From the NCBI GenBank assembly GCA_019636675.1, contig JAHBXC010000001.1, forward strand, positions 434,001 to 498,000: DNA of 64,000 nt, in the 5' to 3' direction. Each line of letters begins with the position of its first letter. The first letter of the stretch is position 1. The position numbers and the translations under genes are program-made. This document shows positions 1 to 9,255 of this stretch, one piece after another. Under the pieces are notes generated by a model that had not been told where the DNA came from, did not search any database, and was given only the letters and a program-made list of their open reading frames with translations. The stretch is from Phycisphaeraceae bacterium. GTDB taxonomy: Bacteria > Planctomycetota > Phycisphaerae > Phycisphaerales > UBA1924.

Positions 1-1907
1 ACGGGCAGGAAGACATCCGACATCGCGCCGTTGACGACGCGCTGCGCGTCGGGGGTGCCCGAGCCGGTGTGCAGGCGCAGGTCGCCGATCGCGAAGGCGA
101 GCTGGCGCCGGTAGAACGTCCCGATGGTCGCGAGCTTGGCCGCCTCCATGCGCTCGAGGAGTTCGGCCGGGATCTTCTTCGACGGATCGCGGTAATCCGC
201 GGCGAAGGAGTTGAGCACGTCCATGTCCCACACCCAGTTCTCGAGCATCTGGGATGGCGCCTCGACGAAGTCGCGCGGGACGCTGGTGCCCGAGAACGCG
301 ACGTACTTGGCGCGCGTGAGGATCGTGTGCAGCGCGTGGCCGAACTCGTGGAAGAGCGTCTCGACCTCCTGGTGGCTCAGGAGCGAGGGGCGATCCCCCG
401 ACGGAGGGTTGAAGTTGCAGACGAGCGCGACGGCGGGGCGCTGGTAGGTCCCGTCGGCGAGCAGCTTGCCGTCGATGATGCCGAACTGCGCGAAGTGGTT
501 GTACTTGCCCTCGCGCGGGAACAGGTCGAGGTAGAACAGCCCGAGCGGCTCGCTGGTGCGCGCGTCGGAGACCGCGTAGAGCGTCACGCCCTCGGCCATC
601 GGCTGGGGGTTCTCGATCTGCTCGATGCGCAGGTCGAAGATCGACTCGAAGACGTTGAACATCCCGGCGAGCGAGCGGTCGAGCGGGAAATAGGCCCGCA
701 GGGCCTCGGCGTCGACCTGGTACTTCGCTTTCTTGAGCTGGTTCTCGTAGTAGCGCCAGTCCCAGATCTGGATGGTCGCGCTGGAGTCGCCGGTGTCGTT
801 GATCTTCATCGCGCGCATCTGCGCGATCTCGTCGATGAACTTCGGATCAAGGCCGCGCTTCGCGTCCTCGCAGAACGCGAGCGCCCTCGCGCCGGTCCTG
901 GCCATCCGGGGCTCGATCTGGAAGTCCGCCCAGCTGGAGTAACCGAGTATGCCGGCGATCTCCTGGCGCAGGCGCACCATCTCGTTCAGGATCGGCGTGT
1001 TCTCCTCCTGCGCGACGGAGAATCTCGCGATTTTCATCTTGCGACGGGTCTCCTCACGCGTCGCGTTGTTCATCACCGCGAGGAAGTTCGTGATGACGGT
1101 CGGGCGAAGCGTGTAGGAGTCGCCCTGGCGCGCGAAGCCGGCGAGCATCTGCTCCGGGACGCCCTCGAGCTCGGCCTTCGTGAACGCGATGCTGACATCG
1201 GCGTTGGTGATGTTGGTGTCGAACTCGGTGCTCACTCGCGCGAGCTGCTTGCGCAGGTCCTCGACGCGAGCGCGCGTCGCCGGGTCCAGGTGCAGGCCGG
1301 CGCGCCGGAAGTCGCGCATCGTGTCCTGGTAGAGCTTGAGGTCTTCGCCGCGCAGACGCGTGCCGCGCCCCGCCTCGTAGCGATCGCTGAACGCCTTGAT
1401 CACGCCGAAGACCTCTTCGCGGTACTGCAGCCCGACGAACCACTCCTGCAGGCGGGCGACCTGCTCGGTGGCGGCGGCGCGCACCGCCGGGTCGAGACTC
1501 GACTCCTTGATGAGGTACAGCCGGCTCGTGACATTCGTCACGGGGTACACGATGTCGTCGAGGCGCGCCACCGTGGTCTGGAAGGTCGTCCGGTCGGGGT
1601 CCTGCGCGACGAACTGCGCGATGGCGGACTCGGCCGCGTTGATCGACGAGTCGACGGCGGCGACGACATCGCCCGGCGTGGTCTCGAACCGGGGGATCTC
1701 GATCCGCACGCGCCGGGCGCGCGCCGCCTGCTCGAAATCGGCGATGGTCTTCGCCGGGTGAGCGAGCTGCACCTCGCGCAGCGCGGCGGGCTGCGCCGGG
1801 GCGGCCTGGGGCTGGGGACGGTCAGCGGTCTGGGACTCGCGCGTCGAACCGGCGCAGCCGACGAGCAGCGATGCCGCGATGATCCATGAAACGGCGCTGG
1901 TGCGCAT
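1..1907 (-). CDS. M3-family oligopeptidase (Dcp/thimet type), lipoprotein, 3' end outside window
   Basis: Zinc metallopeptidase of the M3 family (oligopeptidase A / peptidyl-dipeptidase / thimet type), which cleaves short peptides. Reading the minus strand from an ATG at 1907 gives an N-terminal signal peptide ending in a lipobox (LLVGC, Cys18), so the protein is probably anchored outside the cytoplasm. The long alpha-helical M3 body follows, with the zinc-binding motif HEFGHAL near the left of the window, encoded around 330-350. An AGGAG ribosome-binding site lies 8 bases before the start. The frame is open to base 1, so the C-terminus is missing. Secreted or lipoprotein M3 enzymes are less usual than the cytoplasmic ones. 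Family assignment is firm; substrate is unknown. Confidence 0.88.
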   Translation of the reverse strand, partial: MRTSAVSWIIAASLLVGCAGSTRESQTADRPQPQAAPAQPAALREVQLAHPAKTIADFEQAARARRVRIEIPRFETTPGDVVAAVDSSINAAESAIAQFVAQDPDRTTFQTTVARLDDIVYPVTNVTSRLYLIKESSLDPAVRAAATEQVARLQEWFVGLQYREEVFGVIKAFSDRYEAGRGTRLRGEDLKLYQDTMRDFRRAGLHLDPATRARVEDLRKQLARVSTEFDTNITNADVSIAFTKAELEGVPEQMLAGFARQGDSYTLRPTVITNFLAVMNNATREETRRKMKIARFSVAQEENTPILNEMVRLRQEIAGILGYSSWADFQIEPRMARTGARALAFCEDAKRGLDPKFIDEIAQMRAMKINDTGDSSATIQIWDWRYYENQLKKAKYQVDAEALRAYFPLDRSLAGMFNVFESIFDLRIEQIENPQPMAEGVTLYAVSDARTSEPLGLFYLDLFPREGKYNHFAQFGIIDGKLLADGTYQRPAVALVCNFNPPSGDRPSLLSHQEVETLFHEFGHALHTILTRAKYVAFSGTSVPRDFVEAPSQMLENWVWDMDVLNSFAADYRDPSKKIPAELLERMEAAKLATIGTFYRRQLAFAIGDLRLHTGSGTPDAQRVVNGAMSDVFLP

Positions 1908-2001
1908 GCGAGGGGCTCCTGAGAGTCGAGCGCGCAGCGTGGGCGCGCAGGGATGGTCCTGTACCCCCACTGTATCGGACCGAGCACGGTTCCCTGTGGA
2001 G

Positions 2002-4536
2002 TCAGTCCGCCCGATCGATCGCGATCGCGGCCTCGATGAGCCCCAGATGCGAGAACGCCTGGGGGTGATTCCCCAGCGCCCGGCGCGTCTTGGGGCCGTA
2101 TTGCTCGGGCAGGAGCCCGGTAGGCCCGGCAAGCGCGATCATCTCGCGGAAAAGGCCCTCCGCTTCGGCGCGGCGACCAACCAGCAGGTACGCGCGGATC
2201 AGCCACGAGGTGCACAGGTGGAACGCGCCCTCGGGGCCGGGCAGCCCGTCGTCGTAGCGATAGCGGTACACCGCCGGTCCGAGGCGGAGTCGCTTCTCGA
2301 TCACCTCGACCGTGCGCCGGAAACGCTCGTCGTCGGGCTTGACGAGCCCGCAGATCGCGAGCGGGAGCACCGCGGCGTCTGGCTCGTGCAGGTCGTACGC
2401 CGCGCCGTAGGCGCCGAGCTCCTCGCTCCAGGCGCGATCGAGCAGGTCTTTCGCGATGGTGTCGCGCAGGGCGATCCAGTCGTCGCGCGTCCGGCCCAGG
2501 AACCGCTGCGCGAGCAGCACGGCGCGGTCGGCGGCGACCCAGCACTCAAGCTTGGAGTGGGTGTGATGCCTGCGCGGGCCGCGGACCTCCCAGATGCCGT
2601 GGTCGGGCTCGCGCCAGCGCCGCTGGACGGCGGAGACCATCGCCTCGACGAGGCGCCAGTGCTCGCCGCTGATCGGGGCGCCGCGCTCGTGGAGCAGCCA
2701 GATCAGGTCGACGATCGGGCCGAACACGTCGAGCTGCACCTGGCGCGACGCGGCGTTGCCCACGCGCACCGGGCGCGACCCGCGATAGCCGGAGAGCTCC
2801 TGGATCGTGGCCTCGGCGCCCAGCTCCCCGCCGCTGACCGTGTAGAGCGGGTGGAGGCGCTCGGGTGAATCGGTGCGATCGACGACGTCGAGCACCCAGT
2901 CGAGAAAGCGCATCGCCTCGCCGGTGCTGCCGAGCTTGACGAGGGCGGCGGCGGCCATCGCGCCGTCGCGCAGCCAGCAGTAGCGGTAGTCCCAGTTGCG
3001 CACGCCGCCGATGTGTTCGGGCAGACTCGTGGTCGCGGCCGCGAGAATCGCGCCGGTGGGCGCGTAGCAGAGGGATTTGAGCGTGAGCGCCGATCGCCGG
3101 ACGAGCTCGGGCTCGATCTCGGGGAGTGTGAGCCGCGACGCCCACGACGCCCACGCGCGCCGGCTCTGCTCTCGGCGCTCGGGCTCGGGGTGGGCGCTGG
3201 CGCCGCCGCCCGCGCCGTATCGCAGCTCGAGGACGAGCGGGCGGTCGGGCGAAACTTCGACGAGCGCGCGCGCCGTGTCGTGCGGTCCTTCGCGCGTGAT
3301 CGTCCACGCGACGCCCGGCGCGCGCAGCGAGATTGGGTCGTGGGTGTCTTCGACCGCGAGCCCGTCGTTGATCTCCTCGAGCGTCGTGCCGACGCGCCCG
3401 AAGTCCAGCCGCGGCGCGAAGGTGATCTCGACCGCGCCCTCGCCCTCGACCACGCGCACGAGATCGACGCGCCCGGCGCGCTGCGATGAGCGGCCCGATG
3501 AGACGTCGAGATAGTCGACGACGCGCAGGTCGCGCCAGCGCGTCTCGAGCACGAGCGAATCGCCTACGTACCGTTGTTCGAGCGGCTTCGCGTCGGGGTG
3601 GGCCGGCCTGATCGTGAAGTGCCCGGCCGACTCGCCCCCGAGAAGGTGCGCGAACATCGCCGGGGAATCGACCCGCGGCGCGCACAGCCACGAGACGCGA
3701 CCGTCGGGGGTCACGAGCGCCCCGGTGCGCTGATCGGAGAGGTACGAGTGCTGCTCGATGGGCGTCGCGTCGCATCCGCGGACCCATTCCTCGCGCAGCT
3801 CAGCGAGCTCGGCGAGCATCCGCGCGACCTCCTGCGTGTCGTCCACACGCAGCGACGCGCGCGTCTCGCCCTCCCCCACCTTGATCGCCAGGTCCGGGCC
3901 GGACAGCACGCCGAACGCGTCCTCGTCGGTCACGTCGTCGCCCACGAAGATCGCGACGGCGGCGCCGACTCGATGCCGGATGCGCTCCAGCGCGTCGGCC
4001 TTGCTCACGGGCGTGACGCACAGCTCGATCACCATCTTGCCGCGCTTGACCGTGACGCCCTCGAACGCCATCGGCCCCTCTTCGACCGCTCGCAGCGCGC
4101 GGGGCGCGTCGATCTCCGACGCGTTGCGGTAATGGAACGCGACGCTCGCCGGCTTCTCCTCGACCGTGCAGCCCGGGTGCGCCGCGGCGAGCGCGCCCAG
4201 CGACTCGATCAGCCGGTCGCGAAGACGCTGCTGCTCGGCGCTGAGGCGCGACGCGAAATCGGGGTCGAACTCGCTCCCGTGGCTGCCGACCAGGTGCACC
4301 GACTCTGGAAGGCCAGTCATCTCGGCGAGCTGGCGCAGCGAACGCCCGGAAATCACCGCGACGTGGGTCTGCGGCATCTGGGCGAGCGCCTGGAGCGCAA
4401 CGATCGACTCACGCTGCGGCCTCGCGTCGAGCGGGTTGGCGACGATCGGGGAGATCGTGCCGTCGTAGTCGCTCGCGACGAGGAGGATCGGCGCGCGGGA
4501 CGCCTGGACGATTCGTTCACGGAGTTCTGGAGTCAC
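2002..4536 (-). CDS. Trehalose-6-phosphate phosphatase fused to GH15 glucoamylase/trehalase
   Basis: Two-domain protein of 844 residues. Residues 1-250 are a HAD-type trehalose-phosphatase (OtsB): catalytic DYDGT at 23-27 and GDDVTDED near 199. Residues 260-844 are a GH15 hydrolase, with a substrate-site RNWDYRYCWLRDG at 513-525, a likely catalytic acid Glu650 (GIWE) and a likely base Glu811 (LLPEQY). The GTG start at 4536 overlaps the otsA stop (GTGA), so translation is coupled. A longer upstream frame exists but runs inside otsA and is discarded. The phosphatase would release trehalose from the OtsA product. GH15 members include glucoamylases and trehalases; a trehalase role would place synthesis and breakdown in one chain. 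Fusion is seen directly; GH15 specificity is inferred. Confidence 0.9.
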   Translation of the reverse strand: MTPELRERIVQASRAPILLVASDYDGTISPIVANPLDARPQRESIVALQALAQMPQTHVAVISGRSLRQLAEMTGLPESVHLVGSHGSEFDPDFASRLSAEQQRLRDRLIESLGALAAAHPGCTVEEKPASVAFHYRNASEIDAPRALRAVEEGPMAFEGVTVKRGKMVIELCVTPVSKADALERIRHRVGAAVAIFVGDDVTDEDAFGVLSGPDLAIKVGEGETRASLRVDDTQEVARMLAELAELREEWVRGCDATPIEQHSYLSDQRTGALVTPDGRVSWLCAPRVDSPAMFAHLLGGESAGHFTIRPAHPDAKPLEQRYVGDSLVLETRWRDLRVVDYLDVSSGRSSQRAGRVDLVRVVEGEGAVEITFAPRLDFGRVGTTLEEINDGLAVEDTHDPISLRAPGVAWTITREGPHDTARALVEVSPDRPLVLELRYGAGGGASAHPEPERREQSRRAWASWASRLTLPEIEPELVRRSALTLKSLCYAPTGAILAAATTSLPEHIGGVRNWDYRYCWLRDGAMAAAALVKLGSTGEAMRFLDWVLDVVDRTDSPERLHPLYTVSGGELGAEATIQELSGYRGSRPVRVGNAASRQVQLDVFGPIVDLIWLLHERGAPISGEHWRLVEAMVSAVQRRWREPDHGIWEVRGPRRHHTHSKLECWVAADRAVLLAQRFLGRTRDDWIALRDTIAKDLLDRAWSEELGAYGAAYDLHEPDAAVLPLAICGLVKPDDERFRRTVEVIEKRLRLGPAVYRYRYDDGLPGPEGAFHLCTSWLIRAYLLVGRRAEAEGLFREMIALAGPTGLLPEQYGPKTRRALGNHPQAFSHLGLIEAAIAIDRAD

Positions 4537-5918
4537 TGCTGATGGAGATTCTCGAGGAAGGTCGCGGCCCAGTGGAACACATCGTTTCGCTTGACGACCC
4601 GGCGCATGGCGATCATCCGGCGCTTCTGCTCTTCTTCGGGCAGCGAGAGGGCCGCGTTGAGCGTCGAGGAGAGCCCGTCGATGTCGTGGGGGTTCACGAG
4701 CAGCGCCTGCGTGAGTTCTCGGGCCGCGCCGGTGAATTCGCTCAGGATCATCACGCCGGTGTTGTCGCGCCGGCAGGTGACCCACTCCTTCGCGACCAGG
4801 TTCATCCCGTCGCGCAGGGGCGTCACCATCATGACATCCGCCGCGAGGTAGAACGCGATCAGCTCGTCGAAGGGCAGGTTGCGGTAGAGGTAATGCACCG
4901 CGGCCATGCCGGCCTCGCCGTGCTCGCCGTTGATGTGGCCCACGAGCTGCTCGACGCGCGAGCGCAGGTCGGCGTACTCCCCCACCTGCTCGCGGCTGGG
5001 CACCGCGACCTGCACGAAGACGCAGTCGTTCGCGGTCCGCAGCTTCTGGCGCAGCAGGTCGTCGAAGGCGCGCAGGCGGATGTCGATGCCCTTGGTGTAA
5101 TCGAGCCGGTCGACGCCCAGGATGACCTTGCGCCAGTCGCCCAGCATCTGTCGCAGCTGCGCGGCGCGCTGGATCACCTGCGGGTCGGACGCGCGCGTCT
5201 CGAACTCACCGACATCGATGGAGATCGGGAACGGCCCGACGCGCACCTCGCGCCCCTTGTACGCCAGCGTCGTCGTTGTGCCGTCCACTTCCCCGTAGCG
5301 CTTGCAGGTGCGGATGAAGTTCTGCACCCCGTTCTTCGTATGGAAGCCGACGAGGTCGGCGCCGAGCAGGCCCTCGAGCAGCTGCTGGCGCCACGGGAGC
5401 TGGGCGAACAGCTCGACCGGCGGGAAGGGGATGTGCAGGAAGAACCCGATCCGGGCGTCCGGGCGCAGCTCGCGAAGCATCCCCGGGACGAGCTGGAGCT
5501 GGTAGTCGTGGATCCACACCGTCCCGTCGGGGCCGAGCGCCTTGGCCGCGGCTTCCGCGAAGCGCCGGTTGACCTCGACGTATCGCCACCACCACGAGCG
5601 ATGGAATTCCGGGCGGCGCACCGCGTCGTGGTAGAGGGGCCAGAGCGTGCTGTTCGAGAAGCCCTCGTAAAAGGTCGCGATCTCGTCGGCCGAGATGGGC
5701 ACGGCGCGGATGTGGATGCCGTCGTGCGTGAAGGGCGCCGGGGCTTCGTCGGGCTGGCCGGCCCAGCCGACCCAGGTCCCGCCGCGCTCGCGCAGGATCG
5801 GGGCGAGCGCCGTGACAAGCCCGCCGGGGCTCGTCGCCCACGCTTCGCCTGCGCCTTTCTTCACCTTCCGAACCGGGAGGCGGTTGGCGACCACGATGAA
5901 CTCTGCTCTGCGAGCCAC
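4533..5918 (-). CDS. otsA: Trehalose-6-phosphate synthase OtsA (GT20)
   Basis: Transfers glucose from a nucleotide sugar (usually UDP-glucose) to glucose-6-phosphate to make trehalose-6-phosphate, in the cytoplasm. About 461 residues, normal for the family. It shows the N-terminal IVVANRLPV, WVGWAG, WIHDYQLQLVP and FFLHIPFP blocks, GVDRLDYTKGI for donor binding, and a C-terminal TPLRDGMNLVAKEW. I chose the GTG at 5918 because AGGAAGGA lies 9 bases before it; a GTG nine codons upstream lacks such a site. The stop overlaps the start of the phosphatase-GH15 gene, forming a two-gene operon for trehalose (osmoprotection or stress). Confidence 0.93.
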   Translation of the reverse strand: MARRAEFIVVANRLPVRKVKKGAGEAWATSPGGLVTALAPILRERGGTWVGWAGQPDEAPAPFTHDGIHIRAVPISADEIATFYEGFSNSTLWPLYHDAVRRPEFHRSWWWRYVEVNRRFAEAAAKALGPDGTVWIHDYQLQLVPGMLRELRPDARIGFFLHIPFPPVELFAQLPWRQQLLEGLLGADLVGFHTKNGVQNFIRTCKRYGEVDGTTTTLAYKGREVRVGPFPISIDVGEFETRASDPQVIQRAAQLRQMLGDWRKVILGVDRLDYTKGIDIRLRAFDDLLRQKLRTANDCVFVQVAVPSREQVGEYADLRSRVEQLVGHINGEHGEAGMAAVHYLYRNLPFDELIAFYLAADVMMVTPLRDGMNLVAKEWVTCRRDNTGVMILSEFTGAARELTQALLVNPHDIDGLSSTLNAALSLPEEEQKRRMIAMRRVVKRNDVFHWAATFLENLHQQ

Positions 5919-6098
5919 GCCGAACGGTCCTTCCTGCTGGCGCACCTGTGAAACAATCCGCGATCGGGCGCCAACCTACCACGCCCGGCCGACTTCTGCG
6001 CCGGCGCCGCTCCCTCGCCCTCGCGCCGGACTGGAAGGCCCGCCCCGACCGGCTATTCTTGGTCTCCCCCCTCGCGGCGAGCGACAGCCCGCCCCGAT

Positions 6099-6172
6099 GG
6101 GCGCATAGCTCAGTTGGCTAGAGCGCTGCTGTCACATAGCAGAGGTCACAGGTTCGAGTCCTGTTGCGCCCA
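6099..6172 (+). tRNA. tRNA-Val (anticodon CAC)
   Basis: A 74-base cloverleaf. Acceptor GGGCGCA pairs with TGCGCCC, with discriminator A at 6172. The anticodon stem CTGCT/AGCAG encloses loop GTCACAT, giving anticodon CAC, which reads GTG. The T arm contains GGTTCGAGTCC. CCA is not encoded. A rho-independent terminator follows at 6186. Confidence 0.93.
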
Positions 6173-6185
6173 CTTCCCTGGTGTG

Positions 6186-6212
6186 AACCCCCGACCCCGG
6201 TTGGGGGTTTTT
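6186..6212 (+). terminator. Rho-independent terminator after tRNA-Val
   Basis: AACCCCC (6186-6192) pairs with GGGGGTT (6203-6209), followed by a short T run. It sits 14 bases after the tRNA and before the solute-binding gene. Confidence 0.7.
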
Positions 6213-6232
6213 CGTTCTCGCTTGGACGCCCA

Positions 6233-7216
6233 ATGCCCACCCTCACGACCATCGCCGCACGCCTCGTCGCCCTCGGCGCGATCGCGCTGCTCGCGTGCTT
6301 GCCCGCCGGGTGCGCCGAGGAGCGTGCCGACGCCCACACCAACGAACTGCGTCTGGCAACGACGATCCCCCCCCTCGCGTGGATCGCGCACGGGCTCGCC
6401 CCCGAGGGCGCAACCGTCTCCACCCTGCTCCCCCCAGGCGCCAGCGAGCACGGCTACGAACCGCCCCCCTCTCGCGTCGGCGCGTTCGCCTCGGCCGATG
6501 TCGTCCTCATGGTCGGGATGGGCCTCGAGCCCGCCGCCGATCGCATCCTTCGCAACAACCCGCGGGGCGGACGCGCCGTCGTCGTGTTCGCCAACGCCAG
6601 CGGCGTCGCCGCCCAGGCCGCCGCGGCCCACGCGCACTCCCACGACGACCACGACCACGCGTCCCACGACGACCCCTGCGCCACCGACGCGCACCTCTGG
6701 CTCGACCCGCCCCTGATGCGCGACATGGTCAACGAGACGCACGACGCCCTCGCTCGCGTGATGCGCCGGCGCGCCGCGGACGACGACGCGCTCGCAGCCC
6801 TCGCGGCCCGTCGCGACGACCTGCTCGCGCGCGTCGACGCCCTCCACGCCGAGTTCGCCCAACGCCTGGCCCCCTTCGAGGGCGCCGCGATCGTCGCGAC
6901 GCACGACGCCTACCGGCGATTCGCCGCCCGGTACAACCTGATCAACGCCGGCTCGCTCCACGCCCACGAGGGCGCCGAGCCCTCTCCCGGGGCGATCCGG
7001 CAGGCCGCCGACGCCCTGCGCGCCGCGCCCCTCGCGCTGGTGTTCGTCGAGCCCCAGACCGCGCGGACCGGCGCAGATCGCCTGGCCGCGCAGACCGGCG
7101 CCTCCGTCGTCGAGTTCGACCCACTCGGTTCGGGGGACTGGGACGCCACCATGCGCACGAATCTGGATAACCTCGTCCGCGCACTCGAGGCGGCACGCGA
7201 ACGCCCCTCCCGGTAA
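6233..7216 (+). CDS. Zinc/manganese-type ABC transporter solute-binding lipoprotein (ZnuA-like, cluster A-I)
   Basis: Captures a transition metal outside the membrane for an ABC importer. About 327 residues from the ATG at 6233. A signal peptide ends in the lipobox LPAGC. Metal ligands expected for the family are visible: His in GASEHGYEP, His in DAHLWLDP, His in THDAYRRF and a C-terminal Asp in EFDPLGS. A loop rich in His and Asp (AHAHSHDDHDHASHDD), typical of zinc binders, lies before DAHLW. No permease or ATPase genes adjoin it, so its partners must be elsewhere. Zinc is more likely than manganese because of the His-rich loop. Confidence 0.87.
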   Translation: MPTLTTIAARLVALGAIALLACLPAGCAEERADAHTNELRLATTIPPLAWIAHGLAPEGATVSTLLPPGASEHGYEPPPSRVGAFASADVVLMVGMGLEPAADRILRNNPRGGRAVVVFANASGVAAQAAAAHAHSHDDHDHASHDDPCATDAHLWLDPPLMRDMVNETHDALARVMRRRAADDDALAALAARRDDLLARVDALHAEFAQRLAPFEGAAIVATHDAYRRFAARYNLINAGSLHAHEGAEPSPGAIRQAADALRAAPLALVFVEPQTARTGADRLAAQTGASVVEFDPLGSGDWDATMRTNLDNLVRALEAARERPSR

Positions 7217-7293
7217 CCTGCCCGCATCCCTCCGTCCCTTCGACGGTTGAGAGCACACCGGCAACCCTCCCCGCCGGAAAGCAGGAAGCCCCC

Positions 7294-9255
7294 ATGCCAT
7301 CACATCCCCGTGCGTTCCTTCTCGTCGCGGCGTGCGCGTCGGTCGTCGCCCTCGCCGGCTCCACGATGTCGCTCGCGCAATCACCAGCTGCGCCGACCGA
7401 CATCGCCCAGCCGCTGCGCTCGCTCTCGGCCGCACCGCGCGTGCAACTCACCACGCTCGGCAAGAGCGGCCAGGGACGCGACATCCCCATGCTCGTCCTC
7501 GGCGCAGTCGAGAAACGCGACAAGAACCCCGCCGTCCTCCTCGTCGCCGGCATCCACGGCGACCACTGGGTCGGCTCCGATGTCGCCCTCGGCGTCGCGC
7601 GCCAACTCGCCGACAAGCACGGGGACCTCCTCGAACACACCACCGTCTACATCGTCCCGCGACTCAACATCGACGCCGCCCATGCGCACAGCCAGCGCAA
7701 CGCGCCGCGCATGTCGCGACCGCGCACGCTCACGCCCGTCGACGCCGACCGCGACCGACGCACCGGCGAAGACCCGCCCGAAGACCTCAACAACGACGGC
7801 GTCGTCTCCATGATGCGCGTCAAGAACCCCCCGCCCCACCTGCGCGCCACCCACATCATCGACCCCGACAACCCCTCCCTCATGCGCGAGCCCGACGCCG
7901 CCAAGGGCGAACGCGCCGACCACGCGCTCCTCCTCGAGGGCATCGACAACGACGGCGACGGCCGGTTCAACGAAGACGGCGTCGGCGGCGCAGGAGGCGG
8001 CGGCGTCGACCTCGACATGAACTTCCCCCACCTCTGGCCCGAGTACGCCGACGGCGCCGGCGCCTACCAACTCTCCGAGCCCGAAGCCCTCGCCCTCGCC
8101 ACCTTCGTCCTCGAACGCGACCGCATCGAAGCCGTCGTCGTCTTCGGCCCCCACGACACGCTCGTCACGCTCCCCGTCTCCGGGCGCATGGACCGCACCA
8201 ACCGCGCGCCCCTGGGCATCGAGGACGCCGACAAGACCCACTTCGAGAAACTCAGCGACGCCTTCAAGAAGATCACCGGCATGACCGCCGCCGGCGCCGC
8301 CAAAGACAACAAGGGCGCGTTCCACTCCTGGGCCTACGCGCAGGCCGGGACATGGGCCGTCAGCACGCCGGTCTGGGTCCGACCCGACCTCGTCAAGCGC
8401 GACGCCGAGAAGAAAGACGACGCACAGGGGGATGCTCCCCCACCAGCGGCACGCGACGCGCAGCCCGCCGCCCCCGAAGGCCCCTCCGACGCCGAACTCC
8501 GCGCCCTCGTCGCCGAGTACACGAGCGCCACCGAGGAGCGCCAGGCCGAGATGATGCGCCAGTACGCCACCATGCCCCCCAGCGTGCAGGCACGCCTCAT
8601 GGCCATGGCGCAGGGACAGGAACCGCCGCCGCAGGCAAGACCCGCGCAGCCGGCGCGAGCCGGACGCCCCGCAGGCGCAGCCGCGCCCGCCTCTGCGCGT
8701 AAAGACTCCGACGACGCCAAGTGGCACGCGCTCGCCAAAGAGCGCGCCGAGGGCTTCCTCGACTGGCAGCCCTTCGACCACCCCCAACTCGGCCGCGTCG
8801 AGATCGGCGGCTTCGTCCCCGGCTTCAAACTCAACCCGCCCCCCTCCGAGCACGCCCGTCTCATCGACGAGCAAACGCAGTTCCTCGCCACGGTGATCGA
8901 CCGCATCCCCCGCGTCGTCTTCGATGAGCCCGTCGTCGAGCGCGTCGGCAACGGCGTCTACCGAGTCACCGTCGTCGTGCGCAACGAGGGGCAACTCCCA
9001 ACCGCCAGCGCGATCGCCGTCAAGTCGCGCGCCAAACGCCCCATCGTCCTCCGCCCCGAGGGCGACATGAAGAATGTCCTCGCTGGAGATCGCGTCCAGC
9101 GCGCCGCAACCATCGCCCCGGGCGCACACCATCGCTTCGAGTGGCTCGTCGCGGGCGACGCCAACTCCACCCTCACCATCACCGCACGCGGCCCCCAGTT
9201 CGACGATCGCACCATCCGCGCCACCCTGCGCGACACCAAGGAGGCCGGACGATGA
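7294..9255 (+). CDS. Secreted M14 carboxypeptidase-like protein, probably inactive
   Basis: A 653-residue exported protein (signal peptide about residues 1-29, ending SLAQ) with an M14 fold. Compared with the next gene, its catalytic positions are changed. The zinc motif HxxE reads H88-G-D-H91, the substrate-binding Asn-Arg (MNRNWP) reads MNFPHLWP, and the catalytic-Glu region (SFTNEMW next door) reads AVSTPVW. The third zinc ligand may remain (FGPHDTL). Acidic DxDxDG-type loops (DLNNDGVV, DNDGDGRF) are shared with the neighbour. The stop overlaps the next start (ATGA), so the two are translationally coupled. It may bind peptide or cell wall, or assist its partner. Loss of activity is inferred from the missing residues. 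Confidence 0.8.
   Translation: MPSHPRAFLLVAACASVVALAGSTMSLAQSPAAPTDIAQPLRSLSAAPRVQLTTLGKSGQGRDIPMLVLGAVEKRDKNPAVLLVAGIHGDHWVGSDVALGVARQLADKHGDLLEHTTVYIVPRLNIDAAHAHSQRNAPRMSRPRTLTPVDADRDRRTGEDPPEDLNNDGVVSMMRVKNPPPHLRATHIIDPDNPSLMREPDAAKGERADHALLLEGIDNDGDGRFNEDGVGGAGGGGVDLDMNFPHLWPEYADGAGAYQLSEPEALALATFVLERDRIEAVVVFGPHDTLVTLPVSGRMDRTNRAPLGIEDADKTHFEKLSDAFKKITGMTAAGAAKDNKGAFHSWAYAQAGTWAVSTPVWVRPDLVKRDAEKKDDAQGDAPPPAARDAQPAAPEGPSDAELRALVAEYTSATEERQAEMMRQYATMPPSVQARLMAMAQGQEPPPQARPAQPARAGRPAGAAAPASARKDSDDAKWHALAKERAEGFLDWQPFDHPQLGRVEIGGFVPGFKLNPPPSEHARLIDEQTQFLATVIDRIPRVVFDEPVVERVGNGVYRVTVVVRNEGQLPTASAIAVKSRAKRPIVLRPEGDMKNVLAGDRVQRAATIAPGAHHRFEWLVAGDANSTLTITARGPQFDDRTIRATLRDTKEAGR

Noticed and set aside
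69..1889. A 606-residue plus-strand frame at the left edge
   Set aside because: Opposite the M3 peptidase gene, which shows HEFGH and a lipobox; the plus frame has no motif.
4542..5951. A 469-residue open frame opposite otsA
   Set aside because: Antisense shadow of a well-conserved gene; no family resemblance.
6146..7435. Minus-strand frame ending in peptide GKWAQQDSNL
   Set aside because: It is antisense to the solute-binding gene, and its end is a translated tRNA-Val, a common artefact.
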